Shown here piece by piece: positions 28,332 through 34,949 of a stretch of DNA of 64,000 nucleotides. The notes below the pieces were generated by a model. That model was given only the letters and a program-made list of their open reading frames with translations. It was not told the origin of the DNA and searched no databases. The translations under genes were made by a program, and so were the position numbers. Location: contig NZ_FQTW01000004.1 in NCBI RefSeq assembly GCF_900129035.1, positions 1-64,000 on the forward strand. The letters run 5' to 3'. Within the stretch, counting starts at the first letter, position 1. Every line of letters begins with the position of its first letter. Source of the DNA: Psychroflexus salarius. Lineage in GTDB: Bacteria > Bacteroidota > Bacteroidia > Flavobacteriales > Flavobacteriaceae.

Positions 28332-28808
28332 ATGAAGATAAAATTTATTTATAAAATAATAATTGCTGTTTTTATTTGTTTAGCTATTGGTTTTATTGGG
28401 TCTATCGCTACCCAAACCAGTGTTAATACTTGGTATTTAACGCTAAATAAACCTGTTTTTAATCCTCCAAATTGGTTATTTGCACCTGTTTGGACTATCT
28501 TGTATATTTTAATGGGCGTTTCTGCTGCTTTAGTTTGGCATAGAGGCTTTCATCATGTATGGGTTAAAACAGCTTTGTACCATTTTGGTTTTCAATTATT
28601 GCTGAATGCTTTGTGGTCTATTGTATTTTTTGGTTTACAAAAACCGCTATATGCCTTATTTGTAATTGTAGCACTTTTAATTTTAATTTTACTTACATTT
28701 AAGTGGTTTAAAGTGGTTTCTAACAAGGCTGCTTATTTACTTATTCCTTATTTAGTTTGGGTGGCGTTTGCTATGCTACTTAATTTTGAAATTTGGCGAC
28801 TTAATTAG
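28332..28808 (+). CDS. TspO/MBR-family tryptophan-rich membrane protein
   Basis: A 158-residue protein with five transmembrane helices and the family signatures WYLTLNKPVFNPPNWLFAPVW, YILMGVSA and QLLLNALWSIVFFG. TspO proteins bind porphyrins, and in some bacteria they control pigment or stress genes. The start was set at MKIKFIYK, which gives the usual length. It converges on the flavoprotein gene, overlapping by 8 nt. Confidence 0.9.
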   Translation: MKIKFIYKIIIAVFICLAIGFIGSIATQTSVNTWYLTLNKPVFNPPNWLFAPVWTILYILMGVSAALVWHRGFHHVWVKTALYHFGFQLLLNALWSIVFFGLQKPLYALFVIVALLILILLTFKWFKVVSNKAAYLLIPYLVWVAFAMLLNFEIWRLN

Positions 28809-30027
28809 TCGTTGCGGCAATATAAGCACTTGTCCAAGCATTTTGGAAGTTAAATCCACCTGTAATGGCATCGATATTTAGCGCCTCGCCAATTATTTTT
28901 AATTGAGGTAATTGTTTACTTCTAAAAGTTTTAAAATCGATTTCTTTTAAGTGAACACCACCTGCTGTTACAAACTCATCTTTAAATGTACTTTTACCCT
29001 TAACTTCAACTGTAAACGCTTGCAAAGTAGAAGAAATTCTATTAAGTTCTAATTTTGAGAGATCACCCCAATTTTTTGTAATACTTACTTCGGCTTCTTC
29101 CAAAATAAAAAGCCAAAATCGCTTAGGTAAATTAAAACTTAACTGCTTACTCAATTGTTTTTTTGACTGCTCCAATTTCATTTTTTTAAGCTCCTCATTA
29201 ACCTCATCTTCACTTAAATCTGGCAGCCAATTAATACTGATTAAGCAATGATAATTTAGCTTATTGAGTAGATTAGCTCCCCATGCCGAAAGTTTTAAAA
29301 CGCAAGGACCGCTTAAACCCCAATGCGTGATTAATGTAGCGCCAGAAGACTCTAACAACATGCGTTTAGTGGAATTTATTTCGTATAATTTAATATGCGT
29401 TGATAAACTTAAACCTTGTAACTGCGTTAGTTTTTTGTGCTGAATATTGAATGTAAACAATGATGGTATTGGAGCTATGATTTTATGTCCTAATTGTTCT
29501 AATTTTTTCCATATTTTTAAACTGCTTCCAGTTGAAATCACTAATTGTTTTGCTTCAAAGTTGTGGGTTTTAGTTGTCACCTGCCAGCGTTTATTAACGT
29601 AATTAAAATCAGTAACTACTTGAGATGTTTTTACTGATACATGTAAACGACGCGCCTCATTTACAAAACAGTCGATAATACTTTGTGATGAGTCTGAGGT
29701 TGGAAAGATACGGCCATCATCTTCAATTTTAAGTGCTACGCCACGTTGCTCTAGCCATGACATCATATCGCCTGTCATAAATCGATGAAATGGTCCGATT
29801 AATTCGCGTTCACCACGCGGGTAATACTTCGATAAATCTTTAGGAATAAACTCCGCGTGGGTAACATTACATCGGCCACCACCAGAAATTTTTACCTTTT
29901 GAAGCACTTGTTTTGATTTTTCTAAAATCACAACCGATTGATCTGGATGCTGCTCGGCATAATTAATGGCAAAAAAAAAGCCACTCGCTCCACCTCCAAC
30001 TACAATACAATCAATTATTTCAGACAT
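28801..30027 (-). CDS. HI0933/BaiN-like FAD-dependent oxidoreductase
   Basis: A 408-residue flavoprotein with an N-terminal Rossmann dinucleotide motif (VGGGASGFFFA, 11-21) and family motifs KVKISGGGRCNVTHA near 45-60, STGSSLKIW, THWGLSGPCVL, TAGGVHLKEID and GFNFQNAWTSAYIAA at the C-terminus. Members reduce varied substrates, and the cellular role of most is unknown. Its stop codon region overlaps the end of the TspO gene. Confidence 0.88.
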   Translation of the reverse strand: MSEIIDCIVVGGGASGFFFAINYAEQHPDQSVVILEKSKQVLQKVKISGGGRCNVTHAEFIPKDLSKYYPRGERELIGPFHRFMTGDMMSWLEQRGVALKIEDDGRIFPTSDSSQSIIDCFVNEARRLHVSVKTSQVVTDFNYVNKRWQVTTKTHNFEAKQLVISTGSSLKIWKKLEQLGHKIIAPIPSLFTFNIQHKKLTQLQGLSLSTHIKLYEINSTKRMLLESSGATLITHWGLSGPCVLKLSAWGANLLNKLNYHCLISINWLPDLSEDEVNEELKKMKLEQSKKQLSKQLSFNLPKRFWLFILEEAEVSITKNWGDLSKLELNRISSTLQAFTVEVKGKSTFKDEFVTAGGVHLKEIDFKTFRSKQLPQLKIIGEALNIDAITGGFNFQNAWTSAYIAATTN

Positions 30028-30225
30028 TCGAATTTATTTTTATACAAAATTAGCCTTTTATAACTAACATCAATCTTCGCCTATAAAAATATAAGCGGTG
30101 ATAGCTAAACAAATGATTATTCATTGTAAAATAAGTTTGAGAATTTTTAATGGACTTCAAATGATTTCGATAAACATTAGCATAAAATCAGTAACAAATA
30201 TTACATAGAACTATTCTAAATTAAG

Positions 30226-30233
30226 TAATTTTG
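30226..30233 (+). promoter_or_regulatory. Promoter -7 element (TAATTTTG) placing the start at or near the ATG
   Basis: Matches TAnnTTTG and ends 4 nt before the ATG of the permease gene. With the usual distance to the start site the transcript would be leaderless or nearly so. Confidence 0.55.
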
Positions 30234-30237
30234 TAAT

Positions 30238-31506
30238 ATGAATTTTTTTAAAAATTATTTTACGGCGCTTTGGGATTTAACCATAGAGATGGCACCATAT
30301 TTATTACTAGGTTTTTTAATAGCAGGTCTTTTAAATGGTGTATTCACAAAAGACTGGTTACAACGTAAGTTAGGTCAACCAGGATTTGCCTCTTCTATAA
30401 AAGCTGCTTTGTTCGGCATTCCCTTACCGCTTTGCTCTTGCGGTGTTATTCCGACAGGCGTTTCATTTCACAAAAATGGCGCTTCAAAAGGCGCAACAAC
30501 ATCATTTTTAATTTCTACACCACAAACCGGTGTTGATAGTATATTAATCACCTATGCTTTAATGGGTTGGGCTTACGCAATTATAAGACCGATTATTGCT
30601 TTTGTTACTGGTGTTTTCGGCGGATTTATAGCCGATAATTATGTTTTGACCGAACAAATTAATGCGTCTGACTGCACAGATGATTCATGTAACTCATGTG
30701 AGGTAGAAGATTCAGCCTCAAATAAGCAAGGCTGGTTTAACCGTATTTTTAAATATGCCTTCGTTACATTTTTACAAGATATTTCACGCTATTTGGTATT
30801 AGGCCTAGCTTTAGCCGCATTGATAACTGTAGCTGTACCCGATAGTTTATTTACCGAGTATGTTGATCAAGCCTGGTTAAATATGCTTATTGTTTTAATA
30901 GCAAGTGTTCCGCTTTATGTTTGTGCTACAGCTAGTGTTCCGATTGCAGCCGCATTATTATTAAAAGGAATTTCGCCAGGAGCTGCTATTGTGTTTTTAA
31001 TGGCTGGACCAGCAACAAATATTGCCACCTTTACCGTTTTGTGGAATACGATCGGTAAAAAAACAACCTTAGTCTATTTAAGTTCTATTATCGGCGGTGC
31101 TTTACTTTTTGGCTTCTTAATAGACTACATCTTGCCTGAATCACTCTACAATTATTTTTTACCTATCACCAATATCACAGAACAGCAACATCATATCCTG
31201 CCACATTGGTTAATGATTGGTAGCGGTATCATACTTATTTACTTAATTATCCAAGCCGAAATTATTCGGTTTATACCAAAAAAACAAAATTTAAAAACAA
31301 CAGATATGACAACTTATAAAATAAAAGGAATGACCTGTAACCATTGTGTTGCAAATGTTGAAAAAAATCTAGGTAACTTAGAGCAAGTCAATGATGTAAA
31401 TGTTAATTTAGACAAAGGAACAGTTCAGGTTGAAGGTCAAGCAACTGAAGATCAAATAAAATCTACAATTGAAAGCATTGGCTACCAATTTGAAGGTAAA
31501 TCATAG
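30238..31506 (+). CDS. SO_0444-family heavy-metal permease with fused C-terminal HMA domain
   Basis: A 422-residue protein. The membrane part (about 1-345) has 8-10 helices and the permease motif PLPLCSCGVIPTGVSFHKNGASKG near 60-84, followed by a cysteine-rich loop (DCTDDSCNSCEVED near 142-156). The second half repeats the pattern (YVCATASVPIAAALLLKG, MAGPATN). The C-terminal HMA domain (about 358-422) has the metal motif MTCNHCVANVE. It probably exports copper or zinc, with the HMA domain delivering or sensing the ion. The fused HMA domain is less usual than a separate chaperone. Confidence 0.87.
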   Translation: MNFFKNYFTALWDLTIEMAPYLLLGFLIAGLLNGVFTKDWLQRKLGQPGFASSIKAALFGIPLPLCSCGVIPTGVSFHKNGASKGATTSFLISTPQTGVDSILITYALMGWAYAIIRPIIAFVTGVFGGFIADNYVLTEQINASDCTDDSCNSCEVEDSASNKQGWFNRIFKYAFVTFLQDISRYLVLGLALAALITVAVPDSLFTEYVDQAWLNMLIVLIASVPLYVCATASVPIAAALLLKGISPGAAIVFLMAGPATNIATFTVLWNTIGKKTTLVYLSSIIGGALLFGFLIDYILPESLYNYFLPITNITEQQHHILPHWLMIGSGIILIYLIIQAEIIRFIPKKQNLKTTDMTTYKIKGMTCNHCVANVEKNLGNLEQVNDVNVNLDKGTVQVEGQATEDQIKSTIESIGYQFEGKS

Positions 31507-31717
31507 AAATATAGTTGATTTAAACAACATTTCTCCAGAAAAAGATTCAAGCTTAATTAAGCTGAGTAACTCAAGTCAATCCATTCAATTGATGGTAGCT
31601 CCTAATGAAGGTGGACGAGTCAAGAGCTTAAAGTTTCGTGACTATGAAATTATTGGAGATCTATCGCAGACATCTTATCAAGAAAATTATGCGAGTGCTG
31701 TATTATTTCCGTTTGCC
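31469..31717 (+). pseudogene. Aldose 1-epimerase, 5' fragment (interrupted)
   Basis: This encodes the N-terminal part of a galactose mutarotase-like protein (IQLMVAPNEGGRVKSL, YEIIGDL, YASAVLFPFA). It then runs into the inserted element and stops 4 codons later (GSA plus stop). The missing continuation (NRISDGKYTFNN) is found in another frame at 32491. No ATG lies between the permease gene and the conserved part, so the native start may overlap the permease gene at 31469 or may have been lost. No complete protein can be made. Confidence 0.85.
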
Positions 31718-31723
31718 GGTTCC

Positions 31724-31835
31724 GCATAACGCTTTGTTGCGGCAAAATTAGCGATTATTTTTCAATTATGGATTTTAATTTCCAGATAACTACAAACCTT
31801 CGATTAAGCCACAAACTCCGCAATGAGCGATATGC
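31724..31835 (-). repeat. attC-like imperfect inverted repeat after the toxin gene
   Basis: The arms GCATAACGCTTTGTTGCGG and, as reverse complement, GCATATCGCTCATTGCGG match at 15 positions with one extra base in one arm and 75 nt between them. A total length of 112 nt, imperfect pairing and an extrahelical base are features of integron attC sites. The core motif does not match the GTTRRRY consensus perfectly. Confidence 0.5.
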
Positions 31836-31854
31836 AGTGTTGGCAACTGGCATT

Positions 31855-32157
31855 TTATTCATTCAATCGAGATTCAATATCCATTCTTTGGTGCAAAATT
31901 CTTATGATTTCAATTTGTTCATTTTTAAGGTTGATTTTATAGAAAATAAAATGTGACTTTACTAGAGAACGAAAATATCCTTTTCTAATTTGACCATAAT
32001 CTTTTCCAGAATGCGGATTTTTAGTCAAATATTCAATTTCATCTATTATTAAGTTTAAATATCTGTCCGCTTGTTCAAGAGACCAGTTTTCAAATGTATA
32101 AACCCAAATGTTTTCAATATCTCGATTTGCTTCTTCACTAATTTTATAATTCATCAT
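31855..32157 (-). CDS. ParE/RelE-family toxin
   Basis: A 100-residue toxin of the ParE/RelE superfamily (YKISEEANRDIENIWVYT, GKDYGQIRKGYFRSL, FIFYKIN, EIIRILHQRMD). ParE proteins target DNA gyrase and RelE types cut mRNA; the C-terminal ILHQRMD is typical of the ParE branch, so gyrase is the more likely target. The ATG overlaps the antitoxin stop (ATGA), so the two are translationally coupled. The gene lies within the insert in the epimerase gene. Confidence 0.88.
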   Translation of the reverse strand: MMNYKISEEANRDIENIWVYTFENWSLEQADRYLNLIIDEIEYLTKNPHSGKDYGQIRKGYFRSLVKSHFIFYKINLKNEQIEIIRILHQRMDIESRLNE

Positions 32158-32402
32158 TCAGTCAGATGATTTTGGTGAAGTTTTTTTAAAAGTTTTTTAC
32201 GATCAAAGTTCTCTACAAATCCTGATTTTTCACCTTTCTTGAGTTCTTTAATAAGTTCGGTTTTTTTTGACTCTTCGTGTTCAAACATTCTTAAAGCAGC
32301 TCTTACAACTTCACTTGCAGAAGAATATTTTCCTTTTTTTATTTGCTGATCTATAAAGCTATCAAAGTAGTCTCCTAATAATATCGACGTATTTTTGGCC
32401 AT
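32154..32402 (-). CDS. ParD-family antitoxin (ribbon-helix-helix)
   Basis: An 82-residue antitoxin with an N-terminal ribbon-helix-helix DNA-binding part (TSILLGDYFDSFIDQQIKKG, YSSASEVVRAALRMFEHEE) and a C-terminal toxin-wrapping tail (KKGEKSGFVENFD). It neutralises the downstream toxin and should repress its own promoter through the palindrome that overlaps it. Confidence 0.9.
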   Translation of the reverse strand: MAKNTSILLGDYFDSFIDQQIKKGKYSSASEVVRAALRMFEHEESKKTELIKELKKGEKSGFVENFDRKKLLKKLHQNHLTE

Positions 32403-32418
32403 AACTTAAAAGTTTTAC

Positions 32419-32448
32419 CAAATATACCAACTATTGGTATATTTTCAA
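32419..32448 (-). promoter_or_regulatory. Full promoter of the toxin-antitoxin operon (TTG-N19-TATATTTG)
   Basis: The minus strand carries TTG (32446-32448), 19 nt, then TATATTTG (32419-32426), which fits the Bacteroidota consensus at both elements. It starts 16 nt upstream of the antitoxin ATG. Confidence 0.75.
32422..32442. promoter_or_regulatory. Palindromic operator (ATATACCAA-CTA-TTGGTATAT) in the toxin-antitoxin promoter
   Basis: Perfect 9-bp arms with a 3-bp spacer lie across the -7 element and the spacer of the promoter. This is the expected place for autoregulation by a ribbon-helix-helix antitoxin. Confidence 0.7.
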
Positions 32449-32475
32449 AATCAAATTCGTGAAATTTTGTTGGTT

Positions 32476-33177
32476 ATGCTTGTTGTTAACAACAGAATAT
32501 CAGATGGTAAGTATACGTTTAACAATAAACATTACCAATTAGACATTAATGAAATTGACCGTCATAATGCTATTCATGGCTTAGTTTACAATAAAGCTTT
32601 TAAAGTAATAGAGAATGAAAGGAATCCAGATGAAGACACACTTACATTAAATTACCAAGAACAAAATCCCGTTGATGGATTTCCGTTCACCTATGATATA
32701 ATTTTAAAATATCAAATTAGTCAAGATAGTTTCAGTTTTAGTATATCTATTAAAAACACAGACTCTAAAGCATTTCCATTTACATTAGGTTGGCATCCTT
32801 ACTTCAAAACAACCTCAATAGATAACTCAACTCTTGAATTTGAGAGTCATCGTAAAGTCATTCATAATCACCAATTAATTGGTGTTGATACATGTAAATC
32901 TAATATTAATTTACCTTTTGAAATTCCAAATAAACTAGATGATTGTTACATTATTAGCTCTGACAAGGTAAAATTTAAAACACCAACTTACGAAGTAGAA
33001 CTAACCTCAAAACCTAAAATTAACTACTTACAGTTATATAAACCCCAAGCTGAAAATGCACTTGCAATTGAACCTATGACTGGTTATTCTGATAGTTTTA
33101 ATCATAAGTCTGGTTTGCAAGTTCTAGAGTCGGGACAAGTATATAACCTTAGGTGGACAATGAAATTCATCAATTAA
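32476..33177 (+). pseudogene. Aldose 1-epimerase, 3' fragment (interrupted)
   Basis: An open frame of 233 codons from an ATG that lies inside the insert, entering native sequence at NRISDGKYTFNN. It keeps the conserved residues of the family: a histidine in AIHG, another in GWHPYF and the catalytic glutamate in LAIEPMTG. It lacks the first 75-80 residues (beta-strands of the sandwich) seen in the 5' fragment. A truncated product could be made from the insert's ATG, but activity is doubtful. Confidence 0.85.
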
Positions 33178-33179
33178 TA

Positions 33180-33211
33180 GAGCTTTTGATTTAATAATAA
33201 CTCAAAAGCTA
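33180..33211 (+). terminator. Hairpin after the epimerase fragment
   Basis: Perfect 9-bp arms AGCTTTTGA / TCAAAAGCT with a 12-nt loop, directly after the stop codon. There is no T-run after the stem, so it is a weak terminator or an RNA-stabilising hairpin. Confidence 0.4.
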
Positions 33212-33218
33212 TAAACAA

Positions 33219-33254
33219 AAAAGCTGAACACCTTTAACAGGTTGTTCAGCTTTT
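33219..33254 (-). terminator. Terminator of tRNA-Leu
   Basis: Stem AAAAGCTGAACA / TGTTCAGCTTTT followed by T-rich sequence on the minus strand, just after the tRNA. Confidence 0.8.
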
Positions 33255-33259
33255 AGAAG

Positions 33260-33341
33260 TGCGGATGAAAGGAGTCGAACCTTCACGCCTCGCGGCACTA
33301 GATCCTAAGTCTAGCGTGTCTACCAATTCCACCACATCCGC
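33260..33341 (-). tRNA. tRNA-Leu (anticodon TAG)
   Basis: An 82-nt tRNA with acceptor GCGGATG/CATCCGC, anticodon stem CTAGA/TCTAG with loop CTTAGGA (anticodon TAG), a long variable arm (TGCCGCGAGGCG) and a T-arm with TTCGACT. Discriminator A; no CCA is encoded. Confidence 0.93.
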
Positions 33342-33442
33342 GGCTATTTAAATTGGTTTGCAAATATAAACAATAATCTAAATTTTCAAACATTAGTTCC
33401 TTAATTATTTTTAAATTGTAACTTTTAAAAATAATCATTCTT

Positions 33443-34840
33443 ATGGATCCGAAATCATACATTAACTCACATAAAGATCGTTTTATAAATGAGCTCGTTG
33501 AACTATTAAAACTACCTTCAATCAGCGCTGATTCTAGTTATAAAAATGATACCATAAAAACAGCTAAAGCTGTTGAAACAGCCTTGAGTCAGGCTGGCTG
33601 TGACGCTGTCGAAATCTGTGAAACACCAGGATTACCAATTGTTTATGGTGAAAAAATAATTGATCAAAGCCTACCAACCGTTTTAGTTTACGGACATTAT
33701 GATGTGCAACCGCCAGATCCTTTAGATTTGTGGGACAGCCCACCATTTGAACCTGTCATAAAACCAACCAAAATTCACCCTGAAGGCGCCATTTTCGCTC
33801 GTGGTGCTTGTGACGATAAAGGCCAAATGTTTATGCATGTTAAAGCCTTAGAATTTATGACTAAGACCGAGAATTTACCTTGTAATATCAAGTTTATGAT
33901 TGAAGGTGAAGAAGAAGTTGGCAGCGTCAGTTTAGAGTGGTTTTTAGAACGCAATCAAGAAAAACTTAAAAATGATGTCATTCTCATTTCAGACACAGGA
34001 ATGATTAGCAAAGAAGCGCCGTCAATCACAACAGGGCTAAGAGGCTTAAGCTACGTAGAAGTTGAAGTCACCAGCCCAAATAGAGATTTACATTCTGGCT
34101 TGTATGGCGGGACAGTAGCCAACCCAATTAACATTTTAAGCCAAATGATTGCTTCTCTTCAAGATGAAAATAATCACATCACTATACCCGGATTTTACGA
34201 TAAAGTTGAAAATTTATCCCAATCCGAACGTCAGAAAATGGGTGAAGCACCATTTGACTTAGAAGAATATAAAGCGCATATTGATATTAAAGACATCCAT
34301 GGCGAAAAAGGCTACTCCACATTAGAACGTGGTTCAATTAGACCAACTCTTGATGTCAATGGCATCTGGGGCGGCTATATTGGCGAAGGTGCAAAAACCG
34401 TAATCCCTAGTAAAGCTTTTGCTAAAATTTCAATGCGATTGGTGCCGAATCAAGACTGGGAAGAAATTACGCAACTCTTTAAAACTCATTTTGAAAAAAT
34501 AGCACCTAAAAGTGTTTCTGTAGAAGTAAAACCTCATCACGGAGGTCAAGCCTACGTAACGCCTATAGACGGTATTGAATATCAAGCTGCAGACCAAGCC
34601 ATTCAAGACGTTTTCAGCAAACCGGCCATACCTCAGCGTAGCGGTGGCAGCATCCCAATTGTTTCTTTGTTTGAAGGTTATCTAAAATCTAAAACAATTT
34701 TACTGGGCTTTGGGCTAAATTCTGATGCGATTCACTCACCTAATGAGCATTTTGGGGTTTGGAATTTTCTAAAAGGAATTGAAACCATTCCTTACTTCTA
34801 CAAACATTTCACAGAACTAAAACAAGCTGAAAATAATTAA
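33443..34840 (+). CDS. M20-family metallopeptidase (dipeptidase)
   Basis: A 465-residue zinc peptidase of the M20/M25/M40 family. Metal and catalytic motifs are visible: VYGHYDVQPPDP near 83, RGACDDKGQ near 119, the catalytic EGEEEVGS near 153, a further ligand Asp in ISDTG near 185, and a C-terminal ligand His in FGLNSDAIHSPNE. The dimerisation domain lies in the middle (about 210-380). Members split dipeptides or peptides such as carnosine. The substrate is not predictable here. Confidence 0.9.
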   Translation: MDPKSYINSHKDRFINELVELLKLPSISADSSYKNDTIKTAKAVETALSQAGCDAVEICETPGLPIVYGEKIIDQSLPTVLVYGHYDVQPPDPLDLWDSPPFEPVIKPTKIHPEGAIFARGACDDKGQMFMHVKALEFMTKTENLPCNIKFMIEGEEEVGSVSLEWFLERNQEKLKNDVILISDTGMISKEAPSITTGLRGLSYVEVEVTSPNRDLHSGLYGGTVANPINILSQMIASLQDENNHITIPGFYDKVENLSQSERQKMGEAPFDLEEYKAHIDIKDIHGEKGYSTLERGSIRPTLDVNGIWGGYIGEGAKTVIPSKAFAKISMRLVPNQDWEEITQLFKTHFEKIAPKSVSVEVKPHHGGQAYVTPIDGIEYQAADQAIQDVFSKPAIPQRSGGSIPIVSLFEGYLKSKTILLGFGLNSDAIHSPNEHFGVWNFLKGIETIPYFYKHFTELKQAENN

Positions 34841-34899
34841 TAGATAATTTAAAGGGGCATTTTTTTAAAACAATAAGAAAAAATAATCAATAAATACTA

Positions 34900-34938
34900 T
34901 AACACACGGTCAGGTTGAAGTTTCCAGACCGTGTGTTA
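34900..34938. terminator. Strong hairpin between the convergent M20 peptidase and dnaE genes
   Basis: Perfect 12-bp arms TAACACACGGTC / GACCGTGTGTTA with a 15-nt loop. This suits a bidirectional terminator, although T-runs are short. Confidence 0.7.
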
Positions 34939-34949
34939 ATTTATAAAAT

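Larger units (their letters stand above)
31718..32490. mobile_element. Cassette-like insert carrying a ParD/ParE toxin-antitoxin pair inside an aldose 1-epimerase gene
   Basis: An insert of about 773 bp splits the epimerase reading exactly between LFPFA and NRISDG. It carries only the antitoxin and toxin genes, both on the minus strand, with their own promoter. Its ends share inverted motifs (GCATAAC then CAAAATT, read inward from each side). Next to the toxin 3' end is an imperfect inverted repeat with one unpaired base (31724-31742 and 31818-31835). No transposase or integrase gene is present, so it is either a non-autonomous element or an integron-type gene cassette. Exact boundaries are uncertain by a few bases because of the GTTGTTAACAAC sequence at the right end. 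Confidence 0.7.

Noticed and set aside
31768-31956. Plus-strand frame inside the insert
   Set aside because: It overlaps the toxin gene and the attC-like repeat, and its sequence shows no family resemblance.
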